Under the pieces are notes generated by a model, which saw nothing but the letters and a program-made list of their open reading frames with translations, searched no databases and was not told the DNA's origin. A stretch of 64,000 nucleotides of DNA, taken from contig NC_135550.1 of the NCBI RefSeq assembly GCF_964340395.1, positions 23,228,176 through 23,292,175 on the forward strand. Direction: 5' to 3'. A program made the position numbers and the translations under genes. This DNA is from Glandiceps talaboti. Lineage: Eukaryota; Hemichordata; Enteropneusta; Spengelidae. The stretch's first letter is position 1. The number at the start of each line of letters is the position of its first letter. Shown piece by piece: positions 14,601 through 27,300 of the stretch.

Positions 14601-17600
14601 TTTATATATATATTGATGGTGTAATATGTTTATAGATCTGTTGGTGGTTCTGTAGTCTTTATATATATATTGATGGTGCATTCTGTTTATAGATCCGTTG
14701 ATGGTCATTCATTCTCTTTATAGACATGTTTTAGGTTCTTCATTCAGTTTATAGACCTGATAGTGGTTTTCCATTCTGTTTATAGATCTGTTGGTGCGGC
14801 ATTCTGTTTACAGATCAGTTGGTTGTGTAGTCTGTTTATAGGCATGTTGGTGGTTCTGTAGTCTGTTTATAGATGTTGGTGGTTCTGTAGTCTGTTTACA
14901 GATCTGTTGGAGGGTGTGTAGTCTGTTTATAGACCTGTTGGTGGTCTTCCATTCTGTTTATAGACCAGTTGATGGTCTTCCATTCTGTTTATAGACATGT
15001 TGGAGGTTCTGTAGTCTGTTTATAGACCTGTTGGTGGTCTTCCATTCTGTTTATAAACCTGTTGGAGGTTTTGTAGTCTGTTTATAGACCTGTTGGTGGT
15101 TCTGTAGTCTGTTTATAGCCCTGTTGGTGGTTCTGTAATCTGTTTATAAACCTGTTGGAGGTTCTGTAGTCTGTTTATAGACCTGTTGGAGGTTTTGTAG
15201 TCTGTTTATAGACCTGTTGGAGGTTCTGTAGTCTGTTTATAGACCTGTTAGTGGTTCTGTAGTCTGTTTATAAACCTGTTAGTGGTTCTGTAGTCTGTTT
15301 ATAGACCTGTTAGTGGTTCTGTAGTCTGTTTATAAACCTGTTGGATGTTCTGTAGTCTGTTTATAGACCTGTTGGAGGTTCTGTAGTCTGTTTATAGACC
15401 TGTTGGTGGTTTTGTAGTCTGTTTATACACCTGTTGGTGATTTTGCGGTGTAAATTGCTGTGTAAGAAATAATACTATCTTGTTGAGAGAAATGTTACTG
15501 TTTACCTTAATTAAACCTTGCTTGAGTATAACTTATAGAGTGATTGAATACATGAATGAAGATACCATACCCTTGAATTGGTTATTCTGTCATAATATCA
15601 TTATTTACCTGTCAATTTCTCAGTGTTGCTTTCTCTGATTGAAATATATCTAATGTAAGACTTCCCAAACAGCAATTAATTTTGCATTTCATAAAATGTT
15701 CTCCTTTTTTTTGCTGTAAATTTTATAGTAGACAATTAAGTTATTAAAATCAGAGAATGGTGTGAAATTTGAGTTCTTCCACTTTGTAGCATCGCATGAT
15801 ATTTTTGTGGCATTTTATGCATTTGGACAGATGGGTTGGATAAACTTGAATAAACTTGGATAACCACTACAAAAGTACAGATTCCTTCCTGCAACCTAGA
15901 AAAAAATGATAGCAGCTTCAAGATTAATGCTGAACACTACACCTCGCCAGTCTATTTTTAGTCAGTTCTTTCTGCACAGAGGTCAAGAAGAAAACCCAAA
16001 GTAGTGTCAAAAATGAGAGCTATTTCAATATCCTCCAGCCTAATGCGGAGTGTTATTTCTAATAAGAAATGTTGATGGGCACATGCACATTTCACAAGTA
16101 GACAATCCATGGTAATGGTAGTTACTACTGTTTGCTTAAAGGCATCCTTTCTAAACGGCGGCGTGAACTGTTTCACCAAGTAAATAGAACAGAGTTCAGT
16201 TCAACATCATCATCATCATCATGTGCTGCAATTTGATGCAGAATTGTTTCTATGGAAACCATTTTGTCCTGCAGCCAAACATGATGTGAACATTACAATC
16301 TGATGCCCTTATTTGTGTGTGCGATGAGAGGTATTCAGTGGTTGTATTGTTAGCTATTGATTGTACAGATCCTGTGACCTAGTATTAGTACTATTATCCA
16401 GGGAAAGCTAGTGATGACGTTGATGTTGGAACATCAACAGTTCACACCAAGGTATTGATGCTATGACAATGTCAGTAGCATATCTTCCCTGAGGAATGAA
16501 GCTAAATAAGACCAGAAACTCATGCACAGGTATACATATTGTAAAGAGTTCTGTACCCTTTTCAGTAATGCATCGTTTCATGTTATAACACACTCCTGAA
16601 TGAACTTGAATCAGGCAGATAAATACATCCCTGGTCATAAAATGAGGTCATAGGACAGCTAAGCATGTCCCTTACAATGCAACAAGTGAGGTCAAGGGCT
16701 TGATGTTCACGCCCATAGCAACAAGGTGAGGTCAAAGGTCAGCTTTACCTACACCTAACAACAATGTTAAGTTCAGGGTTAGTTTAACCTGGTTTTATAC
16801 CTTTTGACAGCAGAGTTTCCAGATACTCATTTGTTAATCATAATTATAAAGGGTATCTGTGACTTGGATGTGTGACTTGTACAAACTCAAAAGTTATATC
16901 TGCGATCCGGTCGTACAACAAGTTGTACTACCTGTCTGCGTTCAGATGCACAATGTAACTGCGACCTATACTGCGACCTATTTGTAATTGCTCCTCATGG
17001 TATAAAAGCTGGGAATATAGGGACAGTGTCAGTTAATTCTACAAGATTTACATGTATGTTCAATGCGATCACCATGTCCATACCATTAAATACCTCAGAT
17101 AGTAGTATGCTCTAGATTGATATTTTATCCTATTTCTTGACTTGTATATTCTGATTTTGTTAAAGACCACACATATAGAGTCATGATAGTTGTATGGTTA
17201 GTGTGACTGGTTCAAATCTGTTCATTGCAGGTTTGAGTTTTGCTGTTGGTGTTTGTGTCTGAATGACTAAAGTCCTCGGGCAATATTTGAACCATGATTG
17301 TGACTCAGTCAACCCAGCTGTATAATTGGGTACCTGGTAGGATAGAGGTTGTAATGTGAATGCTTTAATGTTATGTGTGCATAGGGGCTGCAATGGATTG
17401 TGTGTTCTCCATGGAGATTAGAGATAACAGGCTCTCATGCCACTATAGATCCGTGCCAGGGGTGATAATTGTTAGCGCCTGGAACTCTCCAGGGAATAGG
17501 CACATTATACATACATGTACATTTCAATGTTATCATACTGATCCTAGGCAGTAGCGTTACAGTTGATACAGAGACTTTAAAATAGGTGCTCTGGCCAGCT

Positions 17601-20600
17601 TCCACTGTGAACAAAACCAGACTATGATCTTTTTGTCTCCGAATTTGTCATTTGATGGTACACGTTCCAGTGCTTGTATGATGAAGAAATGACACGTTCT
17701 GCCTTGCTGTATGCATGATTCAATGTAAAATGTACTACACATACACTTCACAAAATGTACTGTCACAAGAACTTTAATACAGACAACACGTTTGGATACT
17801 GACTTCGGTAAATCATTCCCATAGTTGTGTCTTTTTTTTTCATGTAAGACTGGAGAATCAAATGTGGAAAAAATATGTATTTCTAAAGGGTAAATTCTGT
17901 GTATTTCTCAACTGTGCGAGCTGGCTTATAATAGAAAGGACTTTGCCTTTCAAATGCACACAAATAAGTATCTACTGAATAACATATCTTTTGAAAGGTT
18001 TCCAATAGCATGTCATTGCTGTAGGTTCTGTATTGTTTGGCATGTTCCCTTTACCTCAGGCAAACCATTGTAATCAGTCATGAGTGTATAGGGTACTTTT
18101 GACTTCATCTCTGAACGTAGGCTGCGTGTAGACAATAGCAGTAAGGTTTTTCTACTGCACATCGATGTGTCAAAGTCATGCCTTTAATTATGGTATTATG
18201 TTGTATGTTACTACCGGGGTATGTCACTGTACTTTTCCAATGTTAGCAAAGTTTATTACTACTACGGAAAGCATGCTGTCTGCAAACTGAAATGGACACA
18301 AGTTAAAACAGTTATTGTTGTTGTAACATGTTGATACAAGTTATCAGTGGACATTGATATAATTACTTTCAGTGTACTAGGGTTATGTCTCTGATAGCAA
18401 GTTTTCCTCAAGTGTCTGCATGTTCAACCTTATACAGTAGTTACTCTTATCTTGATCACGAGGTGGTTATACCCACCTAACCAAGCCAACACTATCAACC
18501 AGTCGTGCAATCTACCACATGCAACAATAAAAGTTTTAGTTTGTAGCTATCTTAATTTTGCGATAGCTTGCTTGCTTTCTGCAGTAGTATCACCCAACAT
18601 CCAAACTTTCTTAGGAGATGTAAATCACAGTTCCAACTCTAGGTGGCAGTAGGCTAGAAAATTAAGAGATATCCTGTTACCAACTGTAGCTGGCAGTACA
18701 AAGTCAAAGAAATGAAAGTCTGTGCGAGTTATAGAGTACTTGAGAAATCATTTGAACTCTACATTGAGGACATACACCTTGAATGCTGTTGTGTTTTGAC
18801 AGAGTATCCCAGCAACAGTAACCTTGAATCATCCAACTGATCTCATCACCATATCTCCTCTGTCCTTGCTTCCTATCTGACTCACCAACTGTTTTGATGA
18901 TACTGTCACTTTGATATGATCAATTTTATTGCCTGTAATAAATTATTGTATGGAGGACAATGACAGCATACACATAATTTCAGTACTTGTTACTAGTCAA
19001 TTATTATGTTCTAGTTGATGGAGGCAAGTGGAATTCAATCACAGTACAAAATTAATGATGAAGTCAGGTTTTGGGATATCAAATGATTGAATATAACAGC
19101 AACCATATCAACCTGTACCCATACTCAAAACACATGATTTTTGCTATCTTCAAATTTGGAAGTCCCTATTAATAGTTAAGGATGTTTTCATTTGAAATTA
19201 AGCATTTTAGCACTTCGCCCTGCTTATGGTAATTGTTTAGAGTGGTCGGTTTAATTGGCAGTAGTCTGGTTCTTCCATCTATACCTTGGCTAATACTTCA
19301 GGTGGGACTGGATGTCTCTGGAGAGGATAATCTGAAATAAATTTAAAATATTTAATAAATATTTGATTAACCATGGACACAAGTTACCAGAGAGTTGTAC
19401 TGGCAATTTGTGTCTACGACCCTGTCTGGACACATCAAACACTATGGGTACAGATAGACGTGACTTTAGTTGTCATACCGTTGAGTATTACATCTGGTTT
19501 CAAACAATCAGATATTAGATTGGCATAAAAGAAAAAGAAGTTATGTCATCTATATCCCATTTTAAAGTATTTATCTGGTTCTCTAGTTTTGGTAAATTTA
19601 TATACATACTTTATTTTCTACAAAAAAAGGGTAACTGAAAGCCTGCAAATATCCAAAAATCTGCATCTACTGATATTCCATATATGCAGTTAAATTGTTT
19701 TGTGACACCAACATGTCTGTGTAGACACAGATTACTGGTTATATATAAAATTACATGTAATTGGCTGTCAGGAAAGATAAAAAATAAACACATTGATAAT
19801 CACATTGGACAGTATGCCCAACCATTCTTATATTGTTATCACCTTCAGCTTTTAATTGTATACACATGGAAGGCATAAATTTGAATAAATCCAATAGATG
19901 CATCCCTTTGCAGTTTTGTAGTCAGTGAGTTAGTATGGAAATGTTAAACCACGATGCTTGAATTGATGATCTTGACTACTAGTATACAATGTTATCAGTG
20001 GAGCTATATAGATAAGATGGGATCATTCTTTTGTTCAGGACCAATTTTTCTCTAGTTCTGCCAGATAACTCTTATTTTTTCAAATCCAAATTGTTATTGC
20101 TAATATGACATTTGCCTTTAAGTTTAAGATCCCAATTATTGTTTCCAAAAGGCAAAAATTTGAAGTTGTGTCATATTGCAAATACCTTAGAGTTGTATTC
20201 TCTATTGTTTGGTTCAGAGCCAATAGTATACCAGGCAAAAAATATATTTAGAGAACTCCGTTGTGATGTTACAATATGCCCAATTTTATTATATGAATTA
20301 TGGGGATATCAAATGTATTCTGGTATTGAACGGATTCATTATAGTGTAAACGTTACTTAGATGTCATTAACATGGTAGTACTCCATATGTTGTTGATTTG
20401 GGAGAACTTTTCAGTTATATACGAGATATAAATGTATTGAGTATTATGGCTATGTATTAATCTCAGCTGTGTTATTATGTGACAATGCATGTAATCAACC
20501 TATTTTCTCTGTCCTTATTTGCAGGTCATGTTTGGTCTACCGTTCAGTTTTGAAATTGACATGTGGGCTCTTGGTTGCACACTAGCTGAGGTAAGTTACA

Positions 20601-21268
20601 ATTTCATGCCTGGTAGCTTTCAGTCACTTCCCAACATAGTCTTTGTCATAACTCATAATTGGGACGTGTGTTACTGACCACATAATACCAGTTAATTGAT
20701 ATGTCACGTCTACAGTGGCATATTCTCATATATCTGTATCAATATATAGTTTTCATATTTCATATTAGCTTTAAGTATCAATTTGTCATCTTTCATATAA
20801 AGTCATATGTCATTTAATTTATCATTTTTCATATCAACCACATGTATCATTTTGCCATTGTTCACATATCTCTACTTTGAAAAATGATGTGTAATAAATT
20901 AGATTTGTGGTATCGGAGTAGTACTATGTACTCAATCATCGTCATTGATATTTGATGATTTTCTAATAATGATCGATTTACACACTAGATTGTGCTCTCT
21001 ATTCATCTGTTAAGGGTCTATTAATTTATTTCCCCAAAGATCCGATCATTTATATCAGCCAGGCCTCTTGACATGGCACACTTCAGTTCCAGCATTCCAT
21101 ATCACTTGACACTAATTAATCAGTATAATAACTTAGTTGTGTACTTTGTGTGAGCAAGTAAGCTGGAGATGTTTGTTTTCAACACAGTTATCTGACATAC
21201 GTTAGTCATGCAGCATATTGAGTAGAACAGACCGGATCAATGACTTTTTGATGCTAGAACAATGTTAC

Positions 21269-21307
<39 letters not shown>

Positions 21308-24300
21308 ACAACCATAATTGTTTACAGATACAGTACATAGAGTTTTGATGTTCCATTTGTGAATGTTATGATGATTTTGTGATTCTGTAACTTCATTCAG
21401 CTATTTCTTGGTGAGGCTTTGTTTGATGGTGACAGTAAGCAGAGTGTCATAGAAAGTATGTATGGCATGCTGGGACCAATGCCTAAACACCTAGCACAGA
21501 CTGGCAAATTTTACAGTGATCTGAAAGACTATGTAGGTGTTACTCCATCACCAAATGGTAGGTACTGTAAGAGACTGGTCTGTGTGTGTAGCTTCCATTC
21601 TGAACTAGTGGCATCATTACAATTTCTTCCCCAATAGTTATTTCTTTAGCCTTGGAAATTGCACATGAAATGGGGGGGGGGGGGGGGGGGGGGTCACAGT
21701 AGGAGACTAGCAGTGGCACAACTGTCAAGTTTTTTTTGTTTCTGAATGCTTGAATGTATATGTAGGAAAGAAACAATCATCATTATCTTTATTAGCCACA
21801 GATTTGTAAAAAATGTGCAAGAGAAATGGAAATGTTTGGTAGAATTCTTATGTTTTTGTAATGATTTGAATGTCATAAAATGTAGTTCTGGCACTACAGA
21901 ATTGATGGCTTAGATGAGATTTGTTGAATCAGAACTGTCAGTACAGGACTTAGGTTTATTATGAGTTTGTGTGTGTATGTGTTGTGTGGACCTGGGTGTT
22001 CACAGTTTCTTTGTCTGTGGCATTTGTAACAATACACATGTGTATTTATACTTTCAGAAAGAGTACTTCACAGGTTAATGATGAAGTTGTGGCCAGAAGG
22101 TTGTGAGAGTGGTATTGATCCTCATTTTGGAACCTTCCTTCTTGGAATGTTGCAGTACAAACCAGGTACGATAGTCCCCTCCCAACAAAATCAATCAAAA
22201 TGCTTTAATCAGCCAGAACGAAAAACAAAAGATTATCACAGTGGCCAGAGAGGGCAGTATAACCTGAATTTCCCTTTCTTGGTAAAAGAATTCTGCCACA
22301 CGGAGGAGAAAGTTTTTGCTTGTCCATTTTTGTTGAGTTTGTCATTATCAAATAAACATAAACATGTTGTTTTGGTCCTTGCATGATTTCAGAGATATGA
22401 ACATTTGAATATGCATTTTCATGTATGGAAGACAATGGTGTAAGTGTTTTTTGATACATACAAATCTGTTTGCATGAAAATACTATTTTAAAGAACAGAA
22501 AAATACTAGAGGGAAAATGCATATTGCTTTTGCTGAAGGTGCTGTGTTATGTTACGTTTTTGACCATGACCTTGACTTTCTGCAGTATGCAGTATTTGGA
22601 TCTAGATATATGTGTGCATTTTGTTCAACTTATTTCAACTTTATGTATTACTTACAGATGACAGATTTACACCATGGCAAGCCTTCCAACACCCATTTAT
22701 TGCTCAAGAAGTTAATGTCAAATTATTAATGCCTATACAGCCAGGTAAGTACATACCACGGCAGATTTACACCATGGCAAGCCTTTCAACACCCATTTAT
22801 TGCTCAAGAAGTTAATGTCAAATTATTAATGCCTATACAGCCAGGTAAAGAGGGAGTTCATTCTTCATGGTTTGTTTGAGTTTATAAGAATTGATGGTTT
22901 GATTGAGTAATTTGAGTTAGTGCAATATTAAAGTGAACATCACTTGAGGAAATAAAGGTATTTTCATAAACTTTGGGTTCTGGAAAGTCATTTCATGATT
23001 TCACATCTCATAATTTTCTCTCAGTTTGCAAAAAAACACCAAATTGAAACTCTTTTTCACTTCTATTGTTCTTTCAGTGGAACACCATTGCATCATGGGT
23101 CTTAGCAGACATTAATATTCATTAGATGCACACACTGAATATTCATGACTCCTCAGAGCTTAACCCTCTTAACATAAATAGTTAGTTCCTCTTTAAATGT
23201 GTTTTTACTGACAGTCACTCATCCAATTCTTGTATTGTAGGAATGCCCAAAGCTACCTCAATGATAGATAGCAAGTACTGCCCTGCTTCACCACATATCA
23301 ATGATAAAGTCAAGTCGGAAAATCTATCAAGTATTGAATTGCTACGCCATGGTACAAAGTGTCTGGAAGTCCGGCAAGTAAATAAAGTAAAGTCGGAAAA
23401 CCTGTCAAGTGGTAAATTAATATTCCATGGTACAAAATGTCTGCAAGTCCAGTCAGTGAAGGCAACTGACGCTGAAACCTTACCTATGGCTGTAAAAGAT
23501 GAAAGTCAAAACTCACCAGATGAGTGTGACAGATTGCAGGATGGATTGATTGCTAACAGAAACAGTGTTAATCAAAGTGTAGGACAGAACAGATTTAATA
23601 ACAGTAGACCTCTGAAGTCCACCAAAATGAATGGACATCAGGTGGCCAACGATGTGAAGAGTGAGAGCCAATCTACAAACCAGCAAACCACAACTGCCAG
23701 GAATTCTTGTACCACCACCACCACCACCACTACCGCAGGTGGTTCATGGACCAACACTATACATCAAGAATTACCACAGACATCAAGAACCCAGAAATCT
23801 TCCAATATCAGAACTGTTGATGACAAAACTCAAAATGCCAAGAAACCAGTGATTAAAGTAAAACCAAATTCCAATTCCGGACAGCTACAAGAAGACAGGA
23901 CTAGACACACAAATGCTGTGAGAAAAACAAAAACTGAATTACCTGAAAAACAGTACTCCAGAAACATGAATAGTGGATATGATATGTATGACATATCTTT
24001 AGACTATGGTGCAATAGCCCAGCAGCCTCATGATATACAACTAGTGTCACCAATCAGAGGGTCAAGCCAAACAGGTACCAACCATAACAATAACCAACAA
24101 ACTAAAGTGGCCAAAGTCAAATCTACAGGAAATGTGAGAAGTCTAGCTATGAGAAGAGACCCGGTAGACACTGTAACAAGTCATCAATCTGCTGTCAATG
24201 AAAGAAATGTTTACAGAGAGACAGGAAATAGACAACAGGCAAAGATGAAGACTGGAACAAACAGATCAGGACAGAAACAGGTGAAAGAACAGGCAACAAT

Positions 24301-27300
24301 TATAGGTCAGATAGGACTAAGTGAAAATATGGCTAACAGTGAACATGAAGATGAAACAAATCTCAATGTATTTAGATCTGTCAACAGAACTTGCCCATCT
24401 GAAGGGAGATCACAAGTAGCAAGGAAGGGCAGATTGAACTTAGCGGCAGAGGACATGGCAACACAGGGTAGGTCACATGTAGCAACCAAGGATAGATCAC
24501 ATAGAGCAACAGAGCAAAGGTCACACAGAACAGAGGAAATGCCACACATAGCAACAGAGAGTAGATCACGCAAAGCAACAGAGCGTAGATCATGCAGAGC
24601 AACAGAAGATAGATCACCCATAGCAACAGAGGAAATACCACACAGAGCAACCAAGGATAGATCACATGTAGCAAAAGAGAGTGGATTATGCAGACCAACA
24701 GAGGATATATCCTACATGACAACAGATGATAGATCACACATAGCAACAGTGAATAAATCACCCATAGCAACAGAGCAACCATTACACAGAACAAGAGTAG
24801 AAAGAGCACATATAACAACAAAGTCTAGATCAGCCATGGTAAAAGAGGATAGATCACACATAGCAACAGAGCAAAAGTCACACATAGCAACAAAGTTACC
24901 CACAGTAACAGACGATAAATTGCACAGAAAAAGAGGGGAAAGACCACATGAAGCACCAGACCAAAGATTGCACAAAACATCAGAAGAGGAGGCCATAACA
25001 ATGAAAACATCTAAGCAATCCAACAAAAGTGCAAATGAAATACAGCATATAAAGCACAAAAGACAACAAAAAAGGTATAGCCAAGATGACCAATCAGTGT
25101 CTGAGTGTGAAGAAAACAGAGACAAGGTTGTTGACAAAAGAAAACAACAAAGAAGTAGAAAAGAACAGCTAGTGAGGCCGGCAAGATGTCAACAGAAATC
25201 TGAGTTTGATTTTCCTGACTTCAGTGATGAGGATGAGGATGATGATGATAGTCCTTCTGATGTAGAATACCATATATCAAAACAAGATAGTAATCAAATA
25301 ACAAATCAGAGGAAACAGAGAGGAACACCCATTGCACAAATGAAAATTGCCAAGAATGAAAAGTCAATGGCTGCTGTTGGTAAGGCTAGGTCAAATGTAG
25401 GTCACAAGAGGAATGTACAAAAGACTGTAATAGGAAAAACAAAAGGAGCACACAGGAATGATTCAGACTCAGAGGAAAATGTCACATCCAGCTCTAGGAA
25501 AAGAAAGCTTTCTGAATTCACTACAAAACAACAAAGTACCTCAAATGACACTGAACAGCAAGGTGTGCATAGACAGCTGACCAAAGGCAGCCGTACTGCT
25601 GTCAGGAGTGATACAAAGAGAAAAAGAACAGAAAATTCTGACTTGGATAAGGCGTCTGTTAGCCAGTACGCCAGACAAAATAAAAAACAAAAAGTAACTA
25701 AAGGGAAAGGAATTACTGTGCCAAGACCAAGACAACAAGAAACAAGACCACAAGATTACACAGAAGACATACTGACTATGAAAACACCACAATCAAAGAA
25801 ACAACAGAAATCTGTAAGACAGGTTACACCTAGACAGATTACACCAGCACAATCAGATATAGATAGTGAATGTGGTGATGACAGTGATAGTGCAGACAGT
25901 TATATATCCATTACAAGTATTACCAGTGGCCCATGTTACTTTAGAAAGAGAAAAGTACCCAATTATGATGAAGAGAGTGATGTATCACCATTGGTATACA
26001 GTTCTGAGGATGACACGGTAATGAAAACACTTGAATAATACTTGCTGTCAAATATTATCACTTATATTTATCATCTTGAATAATCAAAGCATTATGACTA
26101 TGAAGGGAGCCATTAAAACTCATATCTTAGACTGCCCTCATATGGGTCATTTGATTGGCTGCCAACAATTCAATGCCAAATGGGGTGTGTTGTTGTGTTT
26201 AAATATGGCAAATTGACTTTCTGCTACCCGAGGGCTTATCACATTACACAATTATGTTGCATGCTTTGTTTTTGAAGATGTGCCAATATCTTTATGTCAA
26301 AGAAACTTTCAACAACTTCAGAGTTAAATTCAGTAACGGAGGCTGCCATGTTGGAAAAGCAGTCAACATTGACACCATAAAAGGAACTCTGTGATTGGTC
26401 AATTGGCTGCTGGATAATGGCAGGTTGTAACCATGATGGCAGTCTAAGATGTATGAGTTTCCATGACGTTCCTTCAAGGCAGAAGACAGAGAAATATATA
26501 TTGTAGTCATAATGCCTTCATTATTCAAGCTGTACTTCCATTCAGAATTTATTTTCACATTCATCTATGTTCCATTAGCATGAAGTCCAAGTGACAAAAC
26601 GTTTTCCTAAGACTTACATACAATGTATGATCTGTGGTCAGTGAATATTCTCCAGTGATAATGAATTAAATGTGAATACTGCAGTACAACTACTCATCAG
26701 CATACTTAAACATAGAAAAATACTAGATGAGAATGTATCACATCTGAAATCAATGATAATTGAATCCAAGTAGCATGGTGAATTATGCTTTCCATTGAAA
26801 ATTACAACCCTTGAAAACCTAGTACTCCATAGTGTGTTCATGTTCTATAGTTTGCATGATGTCAGGTGTATTTGTTTTCCACAGTTAATCATTTGAATTG
26901 ACACTACTGATATATCATAATAAGTCTTCTCTGTGTATTATTGTTTAATATTATTGACTGGAATGTTCTGCTAAATGACTTTACAAAACATATTATGTAC
27001 TGAAAGATCTGGTTGTTTATTTCAGGACACTATTACTGGTAAGCAAGGTGCAGGTAGATCACGAAGGATAGCCCAGTATGAAGATATAGACAGATACTCA
27101 GATGTGAGTTTTATTGACATCAATTCTTTTCTAGTGTCATGCTGTGTGATATTTCTGTGTTCATACACTGTATGTATGTTGAAAATCTGAAATCAGTCTT
27201 TATGCGGATGTAGTTTCCCCACATTCAGTCTGATATCAATGTTTGAAATGTTTTGTTATCTAGAAATTACTATATTTTCCATGTTGTTTGAAGAAATGCA

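Larger units (their letters stand above)
5463..20524 (+). other. 15-kb kinase intron
   Basis: Joins the activation-segment exon (ending in APE) to the exon starting VMFGLPF, both in phase 0. It is far longer than its neighbours and is largely built of repeats: a Harbinger-type MITE (5752-6109), a dispersed-repeat candidate (6440-6860), a 40-bp minisatellite (10271-11480), a 31-bp minisatellite (13925-15450) and a tRNA-derived SINE (17180-17505). C-runs lie at 9371-9383 (13) and 12231-12247 (17). In 6861-10270, 11481-13924, 15451-17179 and 17506-20524 I see no supported gene. The open frame at 8103-8432 has no recognisable product. Confidence 0.85.
20591..23240 (+). other. Short kinase introns between C-lobe exons
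   Basis: Introns 20591-21400, 21558-22057, 22166-22657 and 22745-23240 separate the C-lobe exons. They contain an ATTG run (about 21270-21304), a 22-base G run (21672-21693), and at 22762-22849 a duplicated copy of the preceding exon end. No other gene is seen. Confidence 0.85.

Noticed and set aside
17189-17260. Functional tRNA gene
   Set aside because: A/B-box-like motifs are present but no cloverleaf with paired acceptor stem can be drawn, and the SINE body follows directly.
17181-17393. 70-residue minus-strand open frame
   Set aside because: Lies antisense within the SINE; a by-product of the repeat.
22765-22844. Second copy of the last C-lobe exon as a mutually exclusive alternative exon
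   Set aside because: With its available acceptor it would be 80 nt, which breaks the frame (the true exon is 87 nt) and shifts the peptide; no functional alternative.
24307-25137. Long minus-strand frames antisense to the kinase tail
   Set aside because: The octapeptide minisatellite keeps several frames open on both strands; the hydrophobic translation is an artefact of antisense ATC/TGT-rich codons.
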